Below are positions 50,102-57,411 of a stretch of 64,000 bases of DNA, one piece after another; the stretch's first letter is position 1, and the number at the start of each line of letters is the position of its first letter. The stretch is from Deltaproteobacteria bacterium (GTDB lineage Bacteria > Desulfobacterota > Desulfobacteria > Desulfobacterales > SpSt-501): assembly GCA_016219005.1 (NCBI GenBank), contig JACRCN010000073.1:1-64000 (forward strand). Direction: 5' to 3'. Below the pieces are notes generated by a model that ran no database searches, was not told where the DNA came from, and was given only the letters and a program-made list of their open reading frames with translations. Both the position numbers and the translations under genes were made by a program.

Positions 50102-50611
50102 AGGATTTGACGCTCGTAAGGAATTGTTGTGTTTCGGCCCTAATATATGCGGGCCTGATCCCGAACGCATAGGTGGAAAATGCATAGCATATAAGGCCGC
50201 GCAAGTGAATGGGGCTTTCGTAAGGAGGTATTTAATGAGTTGTTTCAGAAAGCCAGCACGCATTTCTTGGGAACGCAAATACCCCCTTTAATGTTCGTCG
50301 CGGATCTTCTGATGGAGTGTTTCAAAATCCAGAGGAGGTTGGTCCGATCTTGCGCAGCAGCGGGCTCTGAACCCATCGAATCCGCACCCGGTCGCACACA
50401 CGCCTCATCCGGCAGCTACCACTATTTTGATGGTTTTGGTCAGGTAATCTGAAAATTTTCGCTACCCTTCAGGTTTCGATAGCCTGCAACCAATCTTGAT
50501 TCGGGCAAAAGGGATTTGAGACTAACAGATCAAAGGTGCAGGCTTATAAAATAGCAGATGTGGTCCAGATCGGTGAACTTTTGAGTCAATCAGGCTTTGG
50601 GATAGGTTGCA
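50102..50611. other. gene-free interval between the fused protein and the cassette array
   Basis: No gene, RNA or strong repeat is seen. It presumably holds the promoter of the fused gene. Base composition drops compared with DNA to the left, which marks the boundary of the accessory segment. Confidence 0.45.
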
Positions 50612-50721
50612 ACTATCGTTCGAGCTAAGCGGGCAGCAACAGCCGGCCGCGCGGAATGAACAATAACTGCGTCATGTAGCGCGGCCGGCTGTTGGTGCTC
50701 CGCTTGAGCGAGGGGTTAGAT
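50612..50721 (-). repeat. attC-like recombination site (long, VCR-size), end of cassette array
   Basis: Minus strand: ATCTAAC (a perfect RYYYAAC box) containing the TAA stop of the HAD gene, then CCTCGCTCAAGCGGAGC, a 16-bp arm CAACAGCCGGCCGCGC, a 25-nt loop, the inverse arm GCGCGGCCGGCTGTTG, then CCGCTTAGCTCGAACG and GATAGTT. The layout is that of an integron attC. The terminal box has GATAG where GTTAG is expected, so the crossover core looks mutated. Confidence 0.75.
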
Positions 50722-51312
50722 GCAGCCCAGTGAATGCAACTGGCGCTCGCACTGCGCTGGGCTTTCGAACTTGATGGTGCGCATACCAAACCGTGCAGCC
50801 GCGCTCAGATTCAGGTCCGTATCATCAATGAATACAGTGTTCGCCCCGTCGAGCCGATACGTCTCCAGGAGATAGGCGTAAATGGCGGGTTCTGGCTTAC
50901 ACAAGTGCAGGTGACAGGAGATGACGACTCCCGTGAAGACCTCCCAGAAGGTGTAGGCCTTCTCAAGATGCCCAATGGAGGCCACATGCATGTTCGACAG
51001 GCAGAACAGCTTGTGCCCTTGGGCCTTCAGGCGATACAGGAGGTCCACTGTCCCTGGGATGGCGACCAACGCGGGGGGCACCTGCCGCAGCAATGCGGCA
51101 ACGTCGGATTCAGCCAAGCCGGTGCGTTGCGCGGCACGCACAATGGCGTCCTGCCGAGGCAGCGTCCCGCGATCGAGTGCGCGCCAATCGGCATGAGCGA
51201 TAATTTCCTTGTAAACCACGGCTTGGACCCCCGGATCGGTGAATACCGTGGCAATGATGCCCTCTGGCTCCCACGCCACAACGACTCCGCCGAGATCAAA
51301 CACAATGTTCAA
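50716..51312 (-). CDS. HAD-superfamily (subfamily IA) hydrolase in a gene cassette
   Basis: A 198-residue phosphatase-like protein: NIVFDLGGVVVAWEPEG at the N-terminus, LFCLSNMHVASIG (motif II), CKPEPAIYAYLL (motif III) and TVFIDDTDLNLSAAARFGM (motif IV). The second motif-I position is Gly, as in the YihX-type glucose-1-phosphate phosphatases. The TTG start at 51312 is chosen because GGGAGA lies 8 nt upstream. The stop codon is part of the attC box, the classic sign of an integron cassette. The substrate is unknown. Confidence 0.8.
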   Translation of the reverse strand: MNIVFDLGGVVVAWEPEGIIATVFTDPGVQAVVYKEIIAHADWRALDRGTLPRQDAIVRAAQRTGLAESDVAALLRQVPPALVAIPGTVDLLYRLKAQGHKLFCLSNMHVASIGHLEKAYTFWEVFTGVVISCHLHLCKPEPAIYAYLLETYRLDGANTVFIDDTDLNLSAAARFGMRTIKFESPAQCERQLHSLGCI

Positions 51313-51522
51313 GATGACTTCTCCCAGGAGCAAATTAGTTTGACCCGCATAAGATGCGGATTTCTTTCTTCCTGTCCATATAAGACACTTTCAGATTACT
51401 TGCTGAAGGTATAAAGCTCGCTTTTCCAATGAGTGCTCTTTGCCCACCAATTGTCTCGGCATCACCATGCCGTTGTTCGCAGCCTCGCCCGGAGCTGCCT
51501 ACAAACGCACGCCTGACCGAGG

Positions 51523-52317
51523 CTACGTAGGAGGAGGCTCCGATCTTTTCCTGCTGTAGAACTGCTGCAACCTGGCGTTAACATCCGAAAAGTCGCCGAC
51601 GCTGGAGTAAGCGTTTAGGGCTTCAACTCTCAGGGCATCGTCCAGGGTCCGGCCGACGATGTCCAAAATAGTTTCCTTTGCGGAACGTATGGCCTGCTGG
51701 CTGTTTTGCAGAATCTGGTTCGCCAACTCCTCGGCGGTAGCCATCAGTTGGTCATCGGGTACAACCCGATTGACCAGACCCATCCGATAAGCCTCTTCGG
51801 CGTTGATCATACGGCCAGTCAAGGCGAGGTCCAGCGCAACGGCAAGGCCGGCGATGGCCACTATCCTCACGATGCCTCCATCGCCCTGGTGCAAGCCACG
51901 GCGCACCTCGAACGAGGCGAACTGGGCCGTCTCGGCAGCGATCCGAAAGTCGCAGGCTAGCGCGATCTCTAAACCGCCGCCAACCGCCGGGCCGTTCACC
52001 GCAGCGATGATCGGTTTGCAGATCCGGTGCTGCCCCCGAGTGATTCCACCGCCGAAGCCTCGTCCGATGTTCTTGCGAATGTCGAGCATGGTTGCATGTT
52101 CCCACTTGGGGAGCCATGTATTGAGGTCAGCGCCGGCACAAAATGCCCGCCCCTTTCCAGTGACAATGGCGACATCAACGGCGTCGTCGGCATTAAAGTC
52201 GGCCCAAGCCTGCCATAAGGCCTCGTCGAGTTCATCGTCCACGGCGTTGAGGGTCTCCGGGCGGTTCAAGGTTACGTAAGCGATCCGGCCACGTTTCTCG
52301 TACAGAACTTTACTCAT
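51523..52317 (-). CDS. enoyl-CoA hydratase/isomerase-family protein in a gene cassette
   Basis: A 264-residue crotonase-fold protein: VTLNRPETLNAVDDELDEAL, the oxyanion-hole segment GRAFCAGADLNTW, and IAAVNGPAVGGGLEIALACD followed by LTGRMINAEEAYRMGLVN. Start ATG at 52317 follows AGAGGAGA and lies about 30 nt after the attC crossover point, a normal cassette leader. No canonical attC was found in the 210 nt after its stop, so this cassette may have lost its site. The exact reaction is not predictable. Confidence 0.82.
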   Translation of the reverse strand: MSKVLYEKRGRIAYVTLNRPETLNAVDDELDEALWQAWADFNADDAVDVAIVTGKGRAFCAGADLNTWLPKWEHATMLDIRKNIGRGFGGGITRGQHRICKPIIAAVNGPAVGGGLEIALACDFRIAAETAQFASFEVRRGLHQGDGGIVRIVAIAGLAVALDLALTGRMINAEEAYRMGLVNRVVPDDQLMATAEELANQILQNSQQAIRSAKETILDIVGRTLDDALRVEALNAYSSVGDFSDVNARLQQFYSRKRSEPPPT

Positions 52318-52344
52318 GTGTGCTTTCTCCTCTGATTCCCCGAC

Positions 52345-52436
52345 TGCGAACATCCGCGATATCCGGCGCGCGGCCAGGGAGTTTAAGAAAACTCCACCAT
52401 GTGTCCGCGCGCGTCCGGTTGATTGCGTGGTTAGCC
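52345..52436 (-). repeat. attC-like recombination site
   Basis: Minus strand: GGCTAAC, then arms CCGGACGCGCGCGG and CCGCGCGCCGG with one extrahelical A. An inner hairpin GGAGTTT/AAACTCC lies in the loop, and GTTCGCA is at the far end. The asymmetric bulged stem is characteristic of attC. The outer boxes deviate from RYYYAAC/GTTRRRY, so confidence is moderate. Confidence 0.6.
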
Positions 52437-52446
52437 GTCGCGCCTA

Positions 52447-52884
52447 TCATTCTTTTGTTTTAATCCGTGGAACAACCTGAACCTTGAGCATGACCTCACC
52501 ATATCCGAAGCAATCTACGCCGGTGTCGGGGCAATGGACATAGCGCATGAAATGAAAATCGTTCGGTTCAAGACCTTCGCTGAGCCTCTCATTGATAAGT
52601 GCCACCGGGATTGTAAGTTGCGATATCAGATACACGCACATTCTGCTCGGGCATAGCTTGGTTATAAAATTGCCATCTACATCGAGAGTGAACGTTTGCC
52701 CGACGATGTGACCGGAGTTGCAGTTCTTTGAGCTAAACACCTCAGCCTGGATTGAATACTTTGCGGCTGCCCGGGACAGGCCTGATACCTGCCTGATCCT
52801 GTGGCCTCCTTCATGGAAGCGCTCGACTTCCTCTTTAGTATATCCTACTCTCTGTGCATACCGCTGTATGAGTTTTTCTGTCAT
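52447..52884 (-). CDS. TIGR04076-like Cys-containing protein in a gene cassette
   Basis: A 145-residue protein resembling the uncharacterised TIGR04076 group: IQAEVFSSKNCNSGHIVGQ then FTLDVDGNF, LCPSRMCVYLISQL and YVHCPDTGVDCFGYGEVML. Conserved Cys/His positions suggest a metal site, but the function is unknown. ATG lies 24 nt after the attC crossover box with GGAGGGG as ribosome site, and the stop is 11 nt before the next attC, so gene plus site form a tidy mobile cassette. Confidence 0.7.
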   Translation of the reverse strand: MTEKLIQRYAQRVGYTKEEVERFHEGGHRIRQVSGLSRAAAKYSIQAEVFSSKNCNSGHIVGQTFTLDVDGNFITKLCPSRMCVYLISQLTIPVALINERLSEGLEPNDFHFMRYVHCPDTGVDCFGYGEVMLKVQVVPRIKTKE

Positions 52885-52906
52885 ATTTTTCCCCTCCTGG
52901 GTATCG

Positions 52907-52966
52907 GGATAACGTTTGAGCTATGCTGGCTGCCGTAGGCAGTCTGGGTTGAGCGAAGGGTTAGCC
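52907..52966 (-). repeat. attC-like recombination site (60 bp)
   Basis: Minus strand: GGCTAACCCTTCGCTCAACC, inner arms GACTGCC/GGCAGCC, and AGCTCAAACGTTATCC at the far end. The order CTAAC-CCTTCG-CTCAA ... GCTCAA-ACGTTA matches the classical short 59-base-element layout of integron cassettes. Confidence 0.85.
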
Positions 52967-52970
52967 GTAC

Positions 52971-53105
52971 TCACGACATATACCCCGATGAAAGGGCGTA
53001 TGCCCAGTCTTGCCGTTGCCGCGCCAAAGCGAGCTTCGCCATTGCTCGATAAGGGTACGGGACCGAAATAAGAGAGGAGACCCACTTATCTGTGAATAGA
53101 TCCAT
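52971..53105 (-). CDS. 44-codon ORF filling a small gene cassette
   Basis: Between two attC sites the minus strand holds ATG (53105) to TGA (52971), 44 codons (DLFTDKWVSSLISVPYPYR, AMAKLALARQRQDWAYALSS, ending GYMS). The stop is 4 nt from the attC box, as in true cassettes. No ribosome site is evident and no homologue is recognised, so it could be a short gene or a cassette without a product. Confidence 0.4.
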   Translation of the reverse strand: MDLFTDKWVSSLISVPYPYRAMAKLALARQRQDWAYALSSGYMS

Positions 53106-53139
53106 AGGTCGGTCTATTTTTGTAGTTTTTTCCGGACCT

Positions 53140-53215
53140 GATCGTTACGCATTTGCTGTCACCAACGCAGCTTTCTTGGGAGTCGAGTCTAGTGTGATGT
53201 TTCCAACGGCGCTTA
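53140..53215 (-). repeat. segment shared with 59.69-59.75 kb (LysE-like 5' remnant)
   Basis: Minus strand CGCCGTTGGAAACATCAC ... GACTCGACTCCCAAGAAAGC ... GCGTTGGTGACAGCAAATGC is about 75-80% identical by eye to the stretch at 59.69-59.75 kb. Both can be translated as NIT-x-x-STP-x-x-AA-x-V-x-A, like the start of LysE/RhtB exporters. Here a TAA ends it after ~18 codons. Confidence 0.5.
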
Positions 53216-53260
53216 TAGGCCGCCCGGCTTTATGCGTCACCTGAATTAGCCTTGTTAGCA
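53203..53260 (-). repeat. attC-like recombination site
   Basis: Minus strand: GTGCTAACAAGGC, TCAGGTGACGCATAAAGCC, GGGCGGCCTATAAGCG, then CCGTTGGAA. CTAACAAGGC at one end and GCGCCGTTGG at the other are the outer boxes, and CGCATAAAGCC/GGCCTATAAGCG is the inner stem. It begins right after the racemase-family stop codon. Confidence 0.75.
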
Positions 53261-53261
53261 C

Positions 53262-54011
53262 TTATCCTTCAATAGCATATCGAAAAGCAGCATTGGCATG
53301 AATAATGGTAGTGTTTAAATAAAAGACTCCGTTATCGCCGAATGTTTCATATTGCTCTTTCCCTTCAAAAACCAGAGGGAGTTCTGTACAGGCCAGGCAA
53401 ACGACTTTTTTCTTAATTTCGGTTTGTTCGAATGAAGAGCGAACAACCTGATCGATGCGGGATCTGCCATTCTCACTTTTACCTTTGAAAAGTTCGGATA
53501 TTAAACCAACGACTTTCAACTTCACGGTTTCGTCTGAGGGAACGATTGCCCTAATTCCATGTCGTTTTAGGTAGTCAGGGAATACTCCAGAATTCATGGT
53601 AGGTTCAGTCCCTAAAAGAAGAAATTCATCAATCTCATTGATTTTGCATGTTTCAGCGACAGATTCAAAAATACTAATAACCGGTATTTTTAAACCTTTA
53701 GTAATGGAATCATACCGGTTGTGGGGAGTGTTACTGGCAATAATCGCAAAGTCTACGCCATTATCTTCAAGCCTTTTCAATGCAGCGTGAAAATATTCGT
53801 CATAATCTTTCCATGATTTCTCGTTCCCGAAACTCCCCCTACGATTATAGGAATAGTTTATATTAACCGATTCAATGCACATCTCTGGCATCGGTGATGG
53901 ACCTGGTAGATTTAAATTGGCGTGGTGTTTCTGACTCAACTGACATATTGCCTTATAGTATTCAATTGTCGCTGGCCAAGCAAGGCCACCTAGAATGCCT
54001 ATCCTTTTCAT
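53262..54011 (-). CDS. aspartate/glutamate racemase-family protein with one catalytic Cys replaced
   Basis: A 249-residue protein of the Asp/Glu/hydantoin racemase fold: IGILGGLAWPATIEYYKAI at the N-terminus, IIASNTPHNRYDSI for the first active-site loop and VVCLACTELPLVF for the second. Cys208 is present, but the first catalytic Cys (usual CNTAH) is Ser93 (SNTPH). Two-base racemisation would then be impaired; one-sided racemisation, lyase or isomerase activity remains possible. Its stop codon abuts an attC site, which makes it the upstream-most recognisable cassette. Base composition is lower in G+C than its neighbours. Confidence 0.75.
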   Translation of the reverse strand: MKRIGILGGLAWPATIEYYKAICQLSQKHHANLNLPGPSPMPEMCIESVNINYSYNRRGSFGNEKSWKDYDEYFHAALKRLEDNGVDFAIIASNTPHNRYDSITKGLKIPVISIFESVAETCKINEIDEFLLLGTEPTMNSGVFPDYLKRHGIRAIVPSDETVKLKVVGLISELFKGKSENGRSRIDQVVRSSFEQTEIKKKVVCLACTELPLVFEGKEQYETFGDNGVFYLNTTIIHANAAFRYAIEG

Positions 54012-54756
54012 TTATGACCCTCTATATTATGAAGGTTCTTGGCTATCCTGCACGCCTTAGCAATTATGCAGATTGGACGATCAGGATCTCTTGCATCTCT
54101 GTTCATTACTTGATGACACTCAGGTTGAATTGGCCTATTGATATCGCTCTCAGATGTTGGGCATAGCAAAAAGGTGCTGCGGTTCGCCGCGCCTTGGGTA
54201 TAGCGCTGTTAGGACGACCGCGTGCAGAGAGAGATCTCAGCTTGTCGAGATAGAGGTGCTGAAAAAGCTAATATGGTGGATATGTGAAATGAAACCCTCG
54301 GCTGTGAGCAGTTCGGGGGTCTTTAGTCTGGTGTGGTCGGGGAGCCTGGATTGCCGTCTCCGGCCCCCTTCATTATGGCTGTTATCACCCGCCTTTTTAC
54401 GAGCTTAGCCTTTTTGGCCGGCGGGTCTCAGACCCTGGTCCTTTCAACGGTGGCCGCGCGGATGGCTTTTTCCAGGGCTTCGAGTCGCTTCGCCATCAGC
54501 TTCCCGCGCTTTTCCACTTCAAGCGCATATGGAAACCGTGTTCAGCGCGATAGATGCCTTATGAAAAAAGACCTGCAAGAGTCAGGTTTGAAGCCGTGCA
54601 GAAATATCACAAACGGAATCACCGGCATCGCCGCCAGCGGATTCGGAGATTCCATGAACAACTTTGCGAACGCAACCGGCAAAAACGCATTGGCCGCGAT
54701 GATCAAGTCAGCGGCAGCGTGGTGGTTGTCAATTTTTTGAAGCCATTTTGTGTGTC
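54012..54756. other. interval without a supported gene (possible degenerate cassette debris)
   Basis: No ORF here has a convincing start and family. Around 54153-54215 a hairpin GGTGCTGCGG-TTCG-CCGCGCC is flanked by GTTGGGC and GTTAGGA boxes. The boxes are in direct rather than inverted order, so it is at most a broken attC. No integrase or attI site is seen. Confidence 0.4.
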
Positions 54757-54797
54757 ATATTAGACATAGTTTAACACAAAAAGTCAATGTCTAATAT
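54757..54797. promoter_or_regulatory. 11-bp inverted repeat overlapping a start codon (operator-like)
   Basis: ATATTAGACAT (54757-54767) and ATGTCTAATAT (54787-54797) are perfect inverses with a 19-bp spacer. The right arm contains the ATG of the following pseudogene. This is typical of an autoregulated operator, or of a cruciform-type repeat. Confidence 0.5.
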
Positions 54798-55035
54798 ACG
54801 GCAAAAAATAGACAAGCGCCAGATGATGCGCGCCTTCGGTTTCGAGGAGCGGGTAAAGGCGCGCCTGGCGAAGAAGGCCGAGTTGCTCGCGGGACCGACT
54901 CTTTGCGATCCACCAAGCCACCGGGTCGATCGAGCCGCTCAAATCACTGGCGGCCGCGATCGGAGGCGATGTGATCACCCGCTAGGAGAAGAACGAACTT
55001 CTGCTCGGCAAGATGGAAAAGGCGGTCTACGAGTT
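54787..55035 (+). pseudogene. frameshifted small gene of unknown family
   Basis: From ATG at 54787 the frame reads SNIRQKIDKRQMMRAFGFEE then RVKARLAKKAELLA. Near 54893 sensible coding moves to the +1 frame (RDRLFAIHQATGSIEPLKSL, AAAIGGDVITR). That frame has a TAG and then continues EKNELLLGKMEKAVYEL. One frameshift and one stop in an otherwise coherent ~80-residue reading point to decay. The family is not recognised. It is fused without a gap to an Ldh-family fragment. Confidence 0.5.
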
Positions 55036-55206
55036 GTCAGGGTTACGGACTATCCGTTGTGAGCGAACTGTTGGGCCAGGTGCTGACGGGCTCAGATCTA
55101 TGCCGAGAAGAACCATTTGGCGGCGGACTGTATGCCAGGACCGGATCGATCTTTGTGGCTATCGACCCGACGATCTTCCGGCCGATAGCGGATTTCGTAT
55201 CGGCAG
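55036..55206 (+). pseudogene. C-terminal fragment of an Ldh-family (malate/L-lactate-type) dehydrogenase
   Basis: The frame from 55038 gives QGYGLSVVSELLGQVLTGSD, then EEPFGGGLYARTGSIFVAID and PTIFRPIADF. This matches the C-terminal core of the Ldh_2 family (KGYGL...VE-L-GVL-G, then G-FF-AIDP--F). The N-terminal ~250 residues are missing and the 3' end runs into repeat copy C, so only a broken piece remains. Confidence 0.6.
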
Positions 55207-55320
55207 TCGCTGGCGGCGTTGCGCGCCTCTTAAAAGTGCTCACAACCTGCCGCGGCTACGCTTTTTCATCGATGTGCGCCTTGCCCCCCGACTGTGGTCT
55301 GCTATTTTGAGATGGCTTCC
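55201..55320 (+). repeat. interspersed repeat copy C (left end missing)
   Basis: GCAGTCGCTGGCGGCGTTGC, AAAGTGCTCACAACCTGCC, GGCTACGCTTTTTCATCG, TGTGCGCCTTGCC and the end CTATTTTGAGATGGCTTC. It joins directly to the Ldh fragment, so its left end was lost or it inserted into that gene. Confidence 0.8.
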
Positions 55321-55485
55321 AGTCAGATAAAAATTCTATTTGATATCCATCGCTTCACGGTCGTGAGGACGTGAATCCTCAGGCCCCGCTGCATCCATCT
55401 TACCCCCTCCCATTTCAACCCTTTCAAAAATGTAATGTACCGGAAAGATTCGCGTCATCTTCCGGGTTTATAGTGGGTCTAAACA

Positions 55486-55628
55486 AGAAGCTATCCCCAG
55501 AATGCATCTGAAGGTTGATGGCGGCGTTGCACGCCTCTGAAAAATGCTCACCACCTGGCGTGGCTGCGCTTTTTCATCGGCGTGCGCTTTGCCCTCAGCT
55601 GGGATCCGCTATTTTTGAGATGGCTTCA
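55486..55628 (+). repeat. interspersed repeat copy D (full length)
   Basis: From AGAAGCTATCCCCAGAATGC to CGCTATTTTTGAGATGGCTTC, with the core GATGGCGGCGTTGCACGCC, GAAAAATGCTCACCACC, GGCTGCGCTTTTTCATCGG and CGTGCGCTTTGCCCTC. It lies about 165 bp after copy C in the same orientation. Together with C it fills most of the gap before the next gene. Confidence 0.85.
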
Positions 55629-55708
55629 AGACGGATTTGACCACGCGCGAGATTCGCAGCTACCTAACTGTCTTAACTGCAAACAATGCGAAAGGAGGAA
55701 AAAACAAT

Positions 55709-55918
55709 ATGCAAAGGCCCGGTGTTGCTATGACCGACGAGGGAAAGACAGCCAAGTCGAAAGTCGATTTTATTCGCTTGACCGGGATTACGCCGGAGCT
55801 TGCCGAGTTCGTGGCTGGGTTTATCGATAGGCCCGAGACTTTTTTTTCAATGTCTTTCGAAATGCGCTGCGAAATGGAAAATCAGATGGACGCAATCCTG
55901 TCTTCGTTCGAGCGATGA
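55709..55918 (+). CDS. small hypothetical protein (69 aa)
   Basis: Start is ATG at 55709, after the strong site AAAGGAGGA; the frame extends 24 codons further up without one. The product (KSKVDFIRLTGITPELAEF, VAGFIDRPETFFSMSFEM, MENQMDAILSSFER) is mostly helical and has no recognised family. It lies directly downstream of repeat copy D and upstream of a PilZ-like gene on the same strand, so they may be cotranscribed. Confidence 0.55.
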   Translation: MQRPGVAMTDEGKTAKSKVDFIRLTGITPELAEFVAGFIDRPETFFSMSFEMRCEMENQMDAILSSFER

Positions 55919-56023
55919 TACGCCATGCACTTCAACACATTTAGCTGTGCGGGACGAAACCCTTGTCGGATGGACTATCGACCAGTGCACTCCGGTAGAC
56001 GGTTTCTAACAAGGAGGCGACTC

Positions 56024-56344
56024 ATGGAAAAACGAAACAGCAATCGTCATAAAACAGACCAGTCGATTGTCTGCATGTTTTTTACCAGTCATGGTTGCGA
56101 CGACACGTTTGACGGCAGAATGCAAAATTACTGTGACTCCGGTATGTATGCTGAATTGCAGACCTGCTTCAAAGAGGGAACCATCTTGCTCGTCAGGACA
56201 ACCAGCAGCACTCCTGAGCGTTTGCCAGCGAAAATAGAGGAGGGATTTCGGACGATTTCGCTTGTGGAGGTCAAGTGGTCCAAACCCATCTCTGCCGATG
56301 GAGTTTTTCGCTACGGCACTGGGTTGAAACACTTGGTCGTTTAG
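56024..56344 (+). CDS. PilZ-like domain protein
   Basis: A 106-residue single-domain protein. The order basic N-terminus (KRNSNRHKTDQSIVCMFF), GRMQNYCDSGMYAELQTCF, FKEGTILLVRTT, LVEVKWSKPISADGVFRYGT then GLKHLV follows the PilZ barrel used to bind cyclic di-GMP. The canonical RxxxR is reduced to basic residues and (D/N)xSxxG appears as NYCDSG, so ligand binding is uncertain. ATG at 56024 follows AAGGAGG. Confidence 0.6.
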   Translation: MEKRNSNRHKTDQSIVCMFFTSHGCDDTFDGRMQNYCDSGMYAELQTCFKEGTILLVRTTSSTPERLPAKIEEGFRTISLVEVKWSKPISADGVFRYGTGLKHLVV

Positions 56345-56727
56345 TGACCGCAGCTGGTGAAAATCTAACCTAACTCTTCAAAAGCACCCTTGCGGTATCA
56401 ACGATAGGCGAGGGGATGGAAAACAACCAGGGTTCGCGTTAAATGCGACAAAAAATTGCGAGCAAAAGGGGCCGAAATTTTTTTCGGCCTGCTCCAACCC
56501 ATGCATCGTTTGATCGTCCTGATCATTGTGATGAGCATACTTGGCCCGCGCAGACTGCCGGAATTGGGAGGTTTGCCCGGCAAGGCTATATGAGATTTCA
56601 AGAAGGAAATGGATGGGTCTGATAAAAGGCATAGAAGCACGCAGGATAAGAAAAAAATCGAATGCCGCTGAAGGGGACCGATCCCAATTGGGGCTGAATG
56701 TGCGGAAAATCCTGCAAGGAGGATGAA
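56345..56727. other. gene-free interval with one hairpin
   Basis: No gene is supported. GGCCGAAA/TTTCGGCC (56470-56489) forms an 8-bp stem with a 4-nt loop but lacks a following T-run on the plus strand. It may terminate the PilZ-like transcript weakly. Confidence 0.4.
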
Positions 56728-57105
56728 ATGAAAACCGGACAAGAGTTTTTCAAACGCAACAATCAACTTGCCGATCTATCCAAGACACTGCATATCAACC
56801 CAGCAGCTTTCATAGAGAAGGTGTCAAAGGTTCGGGAAGTCATCAAGAAAAGATTTGCAGCCCAACCTACAGGCAAAAAGACCTGTGGGAACATGCCGGG
56901 AACTTTTTGTGTTTTGAAGATAATCCAAAATTCCGAGAAAGGTGTTGATCCAAGAACCTTGAAACAGATGACGGGGTTTAATAAACAAAAAGTTCATAAA
57001 ATTCTCTATAAGTTGTTCAAACATGGTGTGATAAGAATTGAAGGCGGCGGGCTGTATGCCGGGGTAAAAGAGCGCATTTCAGGATCTCTTGGGCGAATGA
57101 AGTGA
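56728..57105 (+). CDS. winged-helix DNA-binding protein
   Basis: A 125-residue protein. The middle and C-terminal part forms a winged helix: TFCVLKIIQNSEKGVDPRTL, then KQMTGFNKQKVHKILYKLF and KHGVIRIEGGGLYAGVKE. This is like MarR/IclR-type or ATP-independent wHTH regulators that match a recognition helix with a Gly-rich wing. The N-terminal 60 residues are helical and basic. ATG at 56728 follows AAGGAGG. Target genes are not evident. Confidence 0.6.
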   Translation: MKTGQEFFKRNNQLADLSKTLHINPAAFIEKVSKVREVIKKRFAAQPTGKKTCGNMPGTFCVLKIIQNSEKGVDPRTLKQMTGFNKQKVHKILYKLFKHGVIRIEGGGLYAGVKERISGSLGRMK

Positions 57106-57411
57106 TATGCAAAAAATCGTTTTGGCGGCTTTATTTTTTATCGGTAGAAAATCAACAAACGACACGTTGTGATATGGTTCGGCTATCCGTAGTTTTCAGA
57201 GTCAATCAAAGTTCCGGCTAAGCTGTATCACCCAGCGCTAAGCGCCTTCAGTGGAATATGCCCCAGAAAGACAGTAAGAGAGTTTGCTCGAAACTGCCCG
57301 TGCAGTCTGAATCCAAATCGTTGTCGTCATGCAGCCAGTTGCATAGTTGTGTTGCCTTCATCGTACAGCACGCGGTCAATATCCAACAGGATTTTCACCC
57401 CGCCGGTAACC
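57106..57411. other. gene-free interval between convergent genes
   Basis: A-rich DNA with a short palindrome GCGCTAAGCGC near 57236. Nothing else is recognised. Confidence 0.4.

Noticed and set aside
51340-51522. attC site after the enoyl-CoA hydratase gene
   Set aside because: Palindromic GC-rich DNA (GCCTCGG ... GGCGAGGC) is present, but no RYYYAAC/GTTRRRY pair or bulged stem could be laid out.
54153-54215. Further attC upstream of the racemase cassette
   Set aside because: A hairpin and two GTTRRR boxes exist, but the boxes are in direct orientation, so it cannot fold as an attC; noted only as possible debris.
54333-54740. 135-codon plus-strand ORF
   Set aside because: No family similarity, no ribosome site, and a composition typical of an out-of-frame reading.
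54960-55000. In-frame TAG in the pseudogene read as pyrrolysine
   Set aside because: Some Desulfobacterota use pyrrolysine, but this frame also needs a frameshift upstream and has no methylamine-methyltransferase similarity, so decay is the simpler reading.
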